This document shows, one piece after another, positions 25,566 through 34,023 of a stretch of 64,000 nucleotides of DNA (position 1 is the stretch's first letter; each line of letters starts with the position of its first letter). The position numbers were made by a program, and so were the translations under genes. This DNA comes from Bacteroides thetaiotaomicron VPI-5482. GTDB taxonomy: Bacteria > Bacteroidota > Bacteroidia > Bacteroidales > Bacteroidaceae. The stretch spans positions 3,534,001 through 3,598,000 of the forward strand of contig NC_004663.1 of the NCBI RefSeq assembly GCF_000011065.1. Reading direction: 5' to 3'. Below the pieces are notes generated by a model. That model was not told where the DNA came from and made no database searches. It saw only the letters and a list, made by a program, of their open reading frames with translations.

Positions 25566-27143
25566 TCAGTTAAAGTCGTAAGTGAACCAGTTGAAGAAAG
25601 CATTTCCTCCGTCACGAAGCGTGTTGTATGAGTACAGACCGACACGGGCACCTTTCCAGTCACCGAATCTCAGCGAATAAGCTTCTCCACAAGGAGTAAA
25701 GTTCTTATTGTCCGTGCTATAGTACAACTGATGCTGGTTGGTACGTGCATTCATCGTTGCTCTGAAATAAATCTTCTTACCGCTTACCGGCTTTACTTTC
25801 TCCACACTACCATTATTCTCCAGATACAGATAGTTCTTGCCATTCTCTTTGAGTATTCCAATGCCATTGAACAAATTGCCTATACAGAATAGTCCGGCAC
25901 GTTGTCCCTCGGTCCAAGAACTCATATCCATTTCTGTCGTAACCGTCCCCTCGTATCCGATACACTTCTGTGTCAGCATATTGCGTGATGCCCGAAGATG
26001 ATCCGCTTTCAGAGCTTTCAACAGTAACCATCCTTTTCGTTCCGTCAGATTCCAGTCGGCGTCAGAAGGATTATGATTGAACTGCCACTGCAAGTTCAGC
26101 TCGGGCGAATCAAAGGAATCGCCTCCCTGCGGGAAGCTTACAGGCACTTTCTTTCCGGTATTCGGTTTTGTCCAGACTTTTACCGGTTCGCCTATGCCGT
26201 TCATATCGATGTCCACCCCAATCACGGGCCATCCGTCTTTCCAATGTGCAGGTTGCAGATGCACGACTCTTCCCAGCGGTTCCGTCAACTGGAAGTGATA
26301 GAACCACCACTCACCTTCGGGAGTATCTACCAGTGCACCTTGATGAGGTCCGTTGACATTGGTAGAACCTTTTTCCAGTACCACTTTCTTCTCGTAAGGA
26401 CCGTAGATGTTTTTCGAACGCAGAATTGTCTGCCATCCCTCACCTACTCCGCCTTCGGGAATACTGATATAGTAATATCCGTCCCGCTTGTGAAACTTGG
26501 TACCTTCTGCCACCGGACCGGTATAGATCACGTGTCCGTCATCTTCCAAGGTCCTCCCGTCGGCGCTCATCTTATGCAAGATGATAGGTCCGGCTCCCAA
26601 CTGGCTCCGTCCCAGATAAGCCTGACCATTGTCATCCCATATCGGGCAAGGGTCTTCCCATCCGCCAATCCGTTTCACACAATGCAAAGGTGACCAAGGG
26701 CCGTGAGGATCGGTAGCCGTACTCATCATCAGCCCTTCACGGGGAGTACAGAAGTAAATCCAGAACTTCCCGTCATGATGACGGATAGAGGGGGCCCATG
26801 AGCCTCCTCCATAATTTCCGTTCGTATCCCAGTCCGGAAAGTCCAGGCGTCGGTACACCTGACTGATAATCTTCCAGTTAATCATATCATCGGATTCCAG
26901 CACCGGCATGCCCATATAATGAAAGTCCGAGTTTACCATATAATACTTATCGCCTACCCTGATGACATCCGGATCGGAATAGTCCGCATTCAATATCGGA
27001 TTGATATACGTGCCGTTTCCCTGATCTCCCCATGTCACATTCTTTGTTTGTGCACCCGCTATCTGACAAGTCAGAAGCGCTATCCATACGCAAAGGATTT
27101 TTGTATTCATAATCATTGTTTTAAGTATATACTCAAGCTTCAT
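25566..27143 (-). CDS. GH43 family glycosidase (arabinofuranosidase/beta-xylosidase type) with C-terminal beta-sandwich
   Basis: A 525-residue exported enzyme. The five-bladed propeller begins YINPILNADYSDPDVIRV, with Asp57 as predicted base; WEDPCPIWDDNGQAYL supplies the pKa-modulating Asp, and Glu213 in VAEGTKFHKRDGYYY is the predicted acid. Residues about 340-525 are a concanavalin-like beta-sandwich, the layout of GH43 enzymes acting on arabinose or xylose side chains. ATG 27143 overlaps the preceding stop as ATGA and is taken as the start. ATG 27110 (MNTKILCVWIALLTCQIAGA) gives a cleaner signal peptide and is a real alternative. No lipobox, so periplasmic. Confidence 0.9.
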   Translation of the reverse strand: MKLEYILKTMIMNTKILCVWIALLTCQIAGAQTKNVTWGDQGNGTYINPILNADYSDPDVIRVGDKYYMVNSDFHYMGMPVLESDDMINWKIISQVYRRLDFPDWDTNGNYGGGSWAPSIRHHDGKFWIYFCTPREGLMMSTATDPHGPWSPLHCVKRIGGWEDPCPIWDDNGQAYLGRSQLGAGPIILHKMSADGRTLEDDGHVIYTGPVAEGTKFHKRDGYYYISIPEGGVGEGWQTILRSKNIYGPYEKKVVLEKGSTNVNGPHQGALVDTPEGEWWFYHFQLTEPLGRVVHLQPAHWKDGWPVIGVDIDMNGIGEPVKVWTKPNTGKKVPVSFPQGGDSFDSPELNLQWQFNHNPSDADWNLTERKGWLLLKALKADHLRASRNMLTQKCIGYEGTVTTEMDMSSWTEGQRAGLFCIGNLFNGIGILKENGKNYLYLENNGSVEKVKPVSGKKIYFRATMNARTNQHQLYYSTDNKNFTPCGEAYSLRFGDWKGARVGLYSYNTLRDGGNAFFNWFTYDFN

Positions 27144-27328
27144 CTTCTACATGCCGAACGAAAGACCAGAAACAACATGCCTATACTGATCAGCCAGCCA
27201 ACCAGTATCACGATGAAAGATTTCACCGTAATACCGCCATAGAAATGATTAATGACCAGCTGAATCGGCAGTATAAACAACCCTATCGTCAGAAACAGAC
27301 CTCTTCGTTTTTTGTCGTTCGGTGTCAT
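27140..27328 (-). CDS. Small two-TM membrane protein within the PUL (62 aa)
   Basis: A 62-residue protein with two hydrophobic segments (about 11-27 GLFLTIGLFILPIQLVI and 37-56 FIVILVGWLISIGMLFLVF) and basic ends, so probably an inner-membrane hairpin. It is joined on both sides by 4-bp ATGA overlaps: its start overlaps the GH3 stop (27325-27328) and its stop overlaps the first ATG of the GH43 gene (27140-27143). This double coupling argues that it is a real gene. I recognise no family. A small partner for a sugar transporter, or simply a coupling gene, are guesses. Confidence 0.7.
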   Translation of the reverse strand: MTPNDKKRRGLFLTIGLFILPIQLVINHFYGGITVKSFIVILVGWLISIGMLFLVFRSACRR

Positions 27329-29604
27329 TTTCCCTTCACAGTTATCACCTTCGTGAAGTGGATATTGTCAGCGGTACTTCCTATCTGAATCTCAAACTCT
27401 CCCGGTTCCACCACTTCCTGCATACGGGCATTCCAAAGTGCCAGCTCCGAGATGGGAAGCTTTAGTGTGAAAGTGTTTGTTGCACCGGCTTTAATCAGGT
27501 CTTTCCTGAATGCTTTCAGCTGGCGGATAGGAGTAGCCACGGAACTGAAGCGGTCGCGTACATACAGTTGCACTACCTCTTTGCCATCCATCTTGCCGGT
27601 GTTCTTCACTTTTACCGTTACCGTCAGTTGATCCTTGTCGGTCAATACAGAATCACTCAACGCACAATCCACATATTCAAAAGTAGTGTAACTCTGTCCG
27701 CTGCCAAAGCTCCATAACGGGTCGGGGGCGTCAAAGATATAATGTCCTTTCGGTTCTTCGGGACTGCCCGGCTGGTCGAACGGTTCATTACGGTCTGTGA
27801 TAAAATGATTGTAGAAGCAAGGAGTATTGCCTGTGCTACGCGGGAAAGATACATTCAGTCGTCCCGACGGATTGACCTTCCCTACGAGGATATCCGCCAA
27901 CGAACGTCCCTGCTGTTCGCCGCCATACCATTGTACCAACAGTGCGTCGGCATTCTCTTTTACCCAAGGCATAGCCAATGGTTTGCCGGCTATCAATACG
28001 ACAACCATCGGTTTTCCGGTTTTCTTGATTTCCTGCAACAGTTCTTCCTGTACTCCGGGAAGTTCCAGCGAAGAGAGGTCGAATCCTTCTCCGGTAGTGG
28101 AATATTTCGGACTTCTGCCCAGATAGGTACTGCGTGTTCCGACGGCAACGATTGCCAGATCACTGCCGCGAACGGCTTCCACCGCTTCCGCTATCTTATC
28201 CTTTTTACTACTCCACCAGTCACATCCTTCGGCATGGCGAACCGTTACTTTATTTCCTAATACCTCCTTTAATCCCTGAAGCAAAGTGACACCTTCTTTG
28301 GTATCTCTGGTAGTCCAGGCATAATCTCCGTATATCGTCTGATTGCTGTTCGGACCTACTACGGCTATTGACTTATACTTAGCCAAATCCAAAGGAAGAA
28401 TCTGATTCTTATTCTCAAGCAGAATAGCGCTCTCGTCAGCTATTTCCTTAGCCAAAGCTACTTTCTCCGCACTGCGAACAACTTTACTCACTGCTTTTGG
28501 ATCGCCATAAGGCGCATCAAACAGCCCTAACTGAAACTTAACCGTCAGGATACGGCGAACGGCAAGGTCAATGTATTTTATATCCAGACGACCGTCCTGT
28601 ACCATCCGTTCGAAGTTATCATAAGCAGAGTCGATGTTCAAGTCTACCCCGGCTTCCAATGCCAGGCGTCCGGCCTCATCGGTTTCGGGCGTGATAGCAT
28701 GAAAGGTTTTAAGGCGGTCCACCGATCCCCAGTCAGAATAAACATACCCTTTGAAACCGAGTTCACCACGAAGAATATCTGTCATGTAATAAGGAGACCC
28801 TGTGATGGCTACTCCATCATAAGCACTATAACAAGTCATCAATGCCAACGGATTCGTTTCCTTGATGACACGACGGAACGGATAGAGATACAAACTTCTC
28901 AGTTCCCGTTCACCACCGCTGACCTGCGCACAGTTCAATCCGCCGGAGGGAGTGCCGTGTGCAACAAAATGCTTCGGCATACAGGTGATGCGGTTTTTCT
29001 GATATCCATTGATAAAGGCGATACCCATTTCGGAAATAAGGTAAGGGTCTTCACCAAAGGTCTCTTCTACACGTCCCCAGCGAAGTTCACGGGCAATGTC
29101 CAGTACGGGCGAGAGAATCTGATGGATACCAATTACTTTGGCTTCCTCTCCCGCAGCTTCGGTCATGCGCTGGATCAGAGCAGGATTGAAGGTACTCCCC
29201 TGCGCCAAAGCGTGCGGAAACAGCGTACAATTATTTTGCAGGATTCCCTGAATGCCTTCGGCAGAAGTAATAATGGGGATTCCGAGCCTTGTTTTTGTCA
29301 GCATGTATTGTTGCAGTTCCTTGTACATCGCAGCACATTCGGCGGCAGTCGTACCCATTTCGTGGGTACAGCCATAACTCTCACCGTTGAATATACGGTC
29401 TATCTCGTCCAGACGGCCTGCGCCCCGGTTCTGCAATTGCAGAACCTTTTCACGCAGTGTCATCCGTCCCATCAGGTCGTCTACACGCTTCTCGATGGAA
29501 AGTGATTTATTCTTATAAGGTGGTACCTCCGTCTTTCCGACAGCCTGTCCCGAAAGGGTAAGCAGGCATAAAGTTACAGCACAAGTTATATTTCTCAGTG
29601 TCAT
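27325..29604 (-). CDS. GH3 family beta-glycosidase
   Basis: A 759-residue exported enzyme (signal peptide through LTLSGQAVG). It has the GH3 order: an (alpha/beta)8 domain with EDPYLISEMGIAFINGYQ, KHFVAHG and the nucleophile Asp291 in GYVYSDWGSVDRL. An (alpha/beta)6 domain follows with ESAILLENKNQILPL and GEGFDLSSLELPG, then a C-terminal fibronectin-III-like domain (KVKNTGKMDGKEVVQLYVRD). Family members are exo-beta-glucosidases or beta-xylosidases; sequence alone does not settle which. It lies 6 bp after the GH2 gene and overlaps the 62-aa gene by 4 bp. Likely periplasmic. Confidence 0.92.
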   Translation of the reverse strand: MTLRNITCAVTLCLLTLSGQAVGKTEVPPYKNKSLSIEKRVDDLMGRMTLREKVLQLQNRGAGRLDEIDRIFNGESYGCTHEMGTTAAECAAMYKELQQYMLTKTRLGIPIITSAEGIQGILQNNCTLFPHALAQGSTFNPALIQRMTEAAGEEAKVIGIHQILSPVLDIARELRWGRVEETFGEDPYLISEMGIAFINGYQKNRITCMPKHFVAHGTPSGGLNCAQVSGGERELRSLYLYPFRRVIKETNPLALMTCYSAYDGVAITGSPYYMTDILRGELGFKGYVYSDWGSVDRLKTFHAITPETDEAGRLALEAGVDLNIDSAYDNFERMVQDGRLDIKYIDLAVRRILTVKFQLGLFDAPYGDPKAVSKVVRSAEKVALAKEIADESAILLENKNQILPLDLAKYKSIAVVGPNSNQTIYGDYAWTTRDTKEGVTLLQGLKEVLGNKVTVRHAEGCDWWSSKKDKIAEAVEAVRGSDLAIVAVGTRSTYLGRSPKYSTTGEGFDLSSLELPGVQEELLQEIKKTGKPMVVVLIAGKPLAMPWVKENADALLVQWYGGEQQGRSLADILVGKVNPSGRLNVSFPRSTGNTPCFYNHFITDRNEPFDQPGSPEEPKGHYIFDAPDPLWSFGSGQSYTTFEYVDCALSDSVLTDKDQLTVTVKVKNTGKMDGKEVVQLYVRDRFSSVATPIRQLKAFRKDLIKAGATNTFTLKLPISELALWNARMQEVVEPGEFEIQIGSTADNIHFTKVITVKGK

Positions 29605-29610
29605 AGCAAG

Positions 29611-32580
29611 TTAGTTATTATAAGGTGTAACCAGTAATTTGTAAGAACCGCCTTTCAACAAAGACTTGTCAAAGTTAATAGTAATCTCTTTATTTTCACC
29701 CGGCATCAGCGTAAAATAATTATCATTCATGATAGCCGGAAGAATACGTTCACCGTCAACTGTGCGTACAGCCTGTACATGTACGGCAAAAGCTACACTC
29801 TTGGCAGACTTAGGCAGTCCGATTGTTGCACGGATTTCCGCCTTCTCTCCCTTCTGTTCCATTTTGGAAGAAACTTTCAGTTCGGCCTTCGGAAGTTGGT
29901 TCAGAGCAGTGAAGTCTCTGCGGTCATTTCCTCTCCAGTAGTTATTTTCCGATATCAGCTTACCGTTCTTATCCGTCAGTTTCAGACGGATGAAATGTAC
30001 ATCGCTCAAACCTTCGCTCTTACCGGTTCCTCCCAGCACATCGAAGCTCCACAGAGAATATCCGTACCACCAGCCTCTCTTGAACCCGAACATACGTACA
30101 TAACGTGCATCCTTTTCGGGGAAAGTGATCAGCTCCACACCACCGATTCCATTTTTCGTGCTGTAAGCCTCTTCCCACTGCTGGGCGTCATTCGATACCT
30201 GAATCTTGTATTCCTTCCCATAAGATGCTTCCCAGTCGAGACGGACACCGCCAACGGGTTGTACCTTGCCCAAATCAACATATATCCACTCGTTATCACG
30301 GTAGGCGCTTGACCAGCGGGTGTCTTTCTTTCCATCCACAGCCATTGACGGATCGCCTTCGGAAGTAGAAGAAACAACTACTTTCTGATTCAATCCCAGG
30401 TTCGGTCTTTCCTTATTAAAGTCGATGGTAAAACACTCCAGCGTGCTATTGGATGCTGAATGAACGACAGAGGATTTGCTATAAGCCGGAACCGCTTTTC
30501 CGTCCATATTGTAGACTGTCACTTCCGCTTTCAAATCCTGATAGTTTTCTGCGGTAGTATTGGCCACCTTCACTGCGTCCGTCACCGGATTCCAGAGGAT
30601 ATGCAACGGTTCGCACGCGGACTTCGTTCCCCAGTAAGCGCCTGTAAGATCATAATAGTAGTCATAAGTCTGCCATACCATAGAGGGGTAAGCCGATTGT
30701 CCCATCCAGGTCATGATACCGGAAGCGTCGTCCCACATACGGTCCAGCCAGCCTTCATACATAGCTTTGTTCGATTCGATATTGATAAGCTGCGCTTTAC
30801 GGCAATAGTCCTCGATTCCAGAGGGGGCGCCAAAACCTTTGGCAAGAGAAGCGTCATATCTGTCCGGTGCAGCATTAAAAGCAGACTGACCGAAGTAGTG
30901 CAAATCCCACATCTTATTGCGGGGCCACCAATCCTTCTCCGGCATAAACTTCTTGAAACTTTCGAAAGTAGGAACTACAGCCGTACCTATTTCCGTACGG
31001 AATCCCCAGCCACGTTCCGGATCACCTTCCAGTCCGTCAGGATATTCAGTGAAATAGAATCGAGGGTCGAATGCTCCCCAAGGACCACTACCTGTCAGGT
31101 TGCCGGCATGTGAGTTCGGTTGAAAATAACGGTCGCCACCATCAAAGGTTTTGATATTCTCAGCCATCCAGCCTTCCAGCGGGGGCTGCGGGTTCGACTC
31201 ATTATCACCACACCATACAGCCAGAGAGGGATGGTTACGGACACGCTTGATTTTCTCTATCATATTGTTATTGAACGCATTCAAGTCGTAAGGAAGATTG
31301 GGATTAGAGTTAATCCAGAAGTCATCCCATACCATCAGACCATATTTATCACACATTTCGTAAAACTCGTCATCGGTAGTAGAGCCAAGCCAATTACGAA
31401 TCATATTGAAATTCATTTCGTGATGGAAACGTAGCTTGGTGTCATACTCTTCACCACGGCATCTCAGCATATATTCCGACATTCCCCAGTTAGCTCCTTT
31501 CACAAATACAGGTACACCGTTGATGTGCAGATGCAGGGTGTTGTTGTTTGTGTCATAGCTATACTCTTTGATACCGAAGGTTACGTCTTTAGTTTCGGAG
31601 ACTTTCCCGTCTACGGATACTTCCAGTTTACAGGTATACAGGTTGGGCTCACCATATCCGTTGGGCCACCACAGTTTCGGCGAGTTGATCACCAGTTGCG
31701 GATAATACCGTTTGTCGAACTTCACTTCCGAAGTCGCCCCCGGATTAATATCTACTTCTTTGGTGAACTTCACATCACCGGGGGTGATCGTACCGTTCAC
31801 CACGACTTTAGATGGTTTGTCAGAACTGTTTTTCACTTCCAGTGCCACCGACAGATCGGCGCGTGTGCGGCTGGGTAACGGTAAGTCTGTACGAATCCAA
31901 GGATCGATGATCGTTGCCGTACCGGTGTTGCTGAGATAAACCTTATCCGTGATACCCATATTCAGTCCCGGCACATAAGGCATCCAGTCCCAGCCACCAC
32001 TCGACAAGTAAGTAGGACTGCCGTAGTTTGCCAACGGGGTTTGCGGCATGTGAACCAATACTGCCAGTACGTTCGGCTGATCTTTCTTCACTATTTCCGT
32101 GATATTGAACCGTCCTCTGTGCATAAATCCATCGAGTATCCCCAGCAAGTGTCCGTTCAGGTAGATTTCCGCTTTACGGTTCACTCCGTTAAAGTTGAGC
32201 CATGTCAACGCTTTATCAAAGTCGGCAGGCACTTTAAACTCTGTACGATACCAGAAACTGCGATCATACTTTGCACGGTCTACGTTGTGAATGTTATCCC
32301 CAAAGTTAGGGTCCTTTTCCAGTCCTGCCGTTACGTAAGAAGTAAAAGCAGTGCCCGGTACAACAGCGTCCACCCATGATGATGTGTCATAACCTGCGTT
32401 CAGCAGAGCCGGAACATTTGTTCCGACTTCCGCCTCCGGCTTTAACTTCCAGGAAACAATCGATTCACCACTATGCAGATAAACGGGGCCTGCTTGTAAA
32501 GAAGATACCAACAATGAACCAACCATTGCAAGTCCGATACCCAGCGATTTACCTTTTTTCTTTATAAACTTCATACACAT
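29611..32580 (-). CDS. GH2 family glycosidase (beta-mannosidase/exo-glucosaminidase-like) with F5/8 type C domain
   Basis: A 989-residue exported protein (signal GIGLAMVGSLLVSSLQA). The N-terminal sugar-binding and Ig-like GH2 domains precede the catalytic barrel. There the predicted acid/base is Glu461 in VWCGDNESNPQPP and the nucleophile Glu530 in GFRTEIGTAVVP. The WCGDNE form and SEIG-like nucleophile resemble beta-mannosidase and exo-beta-D-glucosaminidase branches more than beta-galactosidases. Residues about 735-860 form an F5/8 type C (discoidin) module (AVDGKKDTRWSS, IYVDLGK, YVRMFGF), inserted before a final Ig-like domain. ATG 32574 is an alternative start. It is separated from the upstream lipoprotein gene by 189 bp with a long palindrome. 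Confidence 0.88.
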   Translation of the reverse strand: MCMKFIKKKGKSLGIGLAMVGSLLVSSLQAGPVYLHSGESIVSWKLKPEAEVGTNVPALLNAGYDTSSWVDAVVPGTAFTSYVTAGLEKDPNFGDNIHNVDRAKYDRSFWYRTEFKVPADFDKALTWLNFNGVNRKAEIYLNGHLLGILDGFMHRGRFNITEIVKKDQPNVLAVLVHMPQTPLANYGSPTYLSSGGWDWMPYVPGLNMGITDKVYLSNTGTATIIDPWIRTDLPLPSRTRADLSVALEVKNSSDKPSKVVVNGTITPGDVKFTKEVDINPGATSEVKFDKRYYPQLVINSPKLWWPNGYGEPNLYTCKLEVSVDGKVSETKDVTFGIKEYSYDTNNNTLHLHINGVPVFVKGANWGMSEYMLRCRGEEYDTKLRFHHEMNFNMIRNWLGSTTDDEFYEMCDKYGLMVWDDFWINSNPNLPYDLNAFNNNMIEKIKRVRNHPSLAVWCGDNESNPQPPLEGWMAENIKTFDGGDRYFQPNSHAGNLTGSGPWGAFDPRFYFTEYPDGLEGDPERGWGFRTEIGTAVVPTFESFKKFMPEKDWWPRNKMWDLHYFGQSAFNAAPDRYDASLAKGFGAPSGIEDYCRKAQLINIESNKAMYEGWLDRMWDDASGIMTWMGQSAYPSMVWQTYDYYYDLTGAYWGTKSACEPLHILWNPVTDAVKVANTTAENYQDLKAEVTVYNMDGKAVPAYSKSSVVHSASNSTLECFTIDFNKERPNLGLNQKVVVSSTSEGDPSMAVDGKKDTRWSSAYRDNEWIYVDLGKVQPVGGVRLDWEASYGKEYKIQVSNDAQQWEEAYSTKNGIGGVELITFPEKDARYVRMFGFKRGWWYGYSLWSFDVLGGTGKSEGLSDVHFIRLKLTDKNGKLISENNYWRGNDRRDFTALNQLPKAELKVSSKMEQKGEKAEIRATIGLPKSAKSVAFAVHVQAVRTVDGERILPAIMNDNYFTLMPGENKEITINFDKSLLKGGSYKLLVTPYNN

Positions 32581-32632
32581 TATTGATTATAGTATTATTA
32601 TTTATTTTCTTATCGTAATTATGTCGTTTGCA

Positions 32633-32720
32633 GCGCATATATATCCTGGTTGTTGGATCTATATGTCCAACTCGTAGCGTATATATGTCCTGCGCGTTGG
32701 ATCTATATGCCCTGCATGCA
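32633..32720. repeat. Two imperfect 44-bp tandem units before the GH2 gene
   Basis: Units 32633-32676 and 32677-32720 share GCGyATATATrTCCTG and TTGGATCTATATG; a third partial unit begins at 32721 (GGGCATATATGG). They lie in the leader between the surface lipoprotein gene and the GH2 gene. Confidence 0.7.
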
Positions 32721-32729
32721 GGGCATATA
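32704..32729. promoter_or_regulatory. 26-bp perfect palindrome in the intercistronic leader
   Basis: TATATGCCCTGCA followed immediately by its exact reverse complement, centred between 32716 and 32717. As RNA it can fold into a stable hairpin just after the lipoprotein gene, 124 nt before the GH2 start. It has no T-run, so it is more likely an RNA processing or stability element than a terminator; a dimeric-protein site is also possible. Confidence 0.65.
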
Positions 32730-32769
32730 TGGTGTATATCCACTATTCCGAGCGCTTATGAAAACCGGA

Positions 32770-33984
32770 TTATTCGGCTATATCCGCTATGTTCATCAGC
32801 TTGATATAGAGCACTTTCATCCAGGTAGACGATCCGAAGGTGACTACCCAGCCTACCGAAACAGTAGCAGGTTCCGCCAAAGAGAAGGTCAGGGTATGCT
32901 TTCCTCCCATATTGGAGTCACCGTACTGGCTATATCCCAATGCTTCTTCTTTCAATCGGTCAATGTCCGGCAATACGCTGCCGCGGCTGGCTGCCAGATA
33001 TCCGTTCATTCCGTTACTGCCCCCTTCGAGTTCACACTCCAATTGATAATTTCCAGCCGGAAGTTCAAAACTTTGATAGACCTTACCATTCGTGATTCCT
33101 TCTCCATCCCAGTCTTTCGATTCCAGATGGATGGAATAATTGCCCCAGTCTTCGGACCAACCGCCTTTTCCATTACTCTGATTCAGGATATTGGGAGTGA
33201 AGTCCCAGTCAACGAGTATTCCCCATTTATTATCCGCATTCTTATCCCTTCCTTCAAACGGACGTTTGTAGTTCTTCAGATACAAGTCGGTAATGTCTTC
33301 ACTGACTCCGTAAGAGACAACTGCCGTTTTAAAGGTATCAATCGACATTTCATCCGGCAGGAAGTAAGTCTGCACATCAAACTTGGTCATACTCTTGTAA
33401 TCCTTCAGGACGGTTTCTTCTTCGCTGTTTTCGATCTTCAGTTCCTGTACTTTTCCCGAATTATCGGTATAATGTACCATCGTATAAAGAGCTGTCGGTT
33501 CTGCCGGCGACCAGTCGATCGTTACATCATCTTCTATCTTTTCTACCTTCTTCACCAAGCGGTTGACCAGCCCGTCTTTGTAGGAGTCACCATATGACGT
33601 TCCGGTAAGGTTGAAAGGAACCGAAGGATGCAATCCGTCTTTATCATAGGTATGCATTTCGAAATTATAGGTCCCTTCTTCCAGAGGAATCGGTATAATC
33701 AGCACATTATCATTCCCTTCTCTCCGGATATCCTGTTCCAGAGAGTCCTGTTTCAAGTTCCAGTATATCTTTATCTTGGCTATTTTAGGGTCGGATGCCA
33801 GTACTCCGCGGAAGACCACCCGGTTGTAGCCGGAGTACATGGCGATAGAATCAGGAATACCCGTATAAAGAATTTCCTTTCCATCCGTATATTTCAGATA
33901 TTCGTCCATCTTTGTGCAAGATGTAATCCCCAACAGCATCAGTAGTGACATCAGATAGGGCGTATGTTTGATAAATTGTTTCAT
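32770..33984 (-). CDS. PUL surface lipoprotein, DUF4998/DUF5013-like
   Basis: A 404-residue lipoprotein (signal LMLLGITSC, Cys23). The N-terminal 220 residues have the two-Ig-like layout of DUF4998 (YSGYNRVVFRGVLASDPKIA, then VDWS-type second repeat). The C-terminal 150 residues (GGWSEDWGNYSIHLESKDWDGEG, then YQSFELPAGNYQLECEL) resemble DUF5013, a galactose-binding-like beta-sandwich. Genes of this build follow SusD in many PULs and are taken as surface glycan-binding proteins. It lies 39 bp after the DUF4959/DUF5000 gene. No catalytic motif is seen. Family assignments are by resemblance only. Confidence 0.8.
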   Translation of the reverse strand: MKQFIKHTPYLMSLLMLLGITSCTKMDEYLKYTDGKEILYTGIPDSIAMYSGYNRVVFRGVLASDPKIAKIKIYWNLKQDSLEQDIRREGNDNVLIIPIPLEEGTYNFEMHTYDKDGLHPSVPFNLTGTSYGDSYKDGLVNRLVKKVEKIEDDVTIDWSPAEPTALYTMVHYTDNSGKVQELKIENSEEETVLKDYKSMTKFDVQTYFLPDEMSIDTFKTAVVSYGVSEDITDLYLKNYKRPFEGRDKNADNKWGILVDWDFTPNILNQSNGKGGWSEDWGNYSIHLESKDWDGEGITNGKVYQSFELPAGNYQLECELEGGSNGMNGYLAASRGSVLPDIDRLKEEALGYSQYGDSNMGGKHTLTFSLAEPATVSVGWVVTFGSSTWMKVLYIKLMNIADIAE

Positions 33985-34023
33985 ATTCTTTCTGCTTTAA
34001 TCAGTCGGTTAACACTCATTGAA

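Noticed and set aside
29611..32580. Beta-galactosidase (LacZ-like) call for the GH2 gene
   Set aside because: The acid/base and nucleophile contexts (WCGDNE, FRTEIG) and length do not match LacZ-type motifs.
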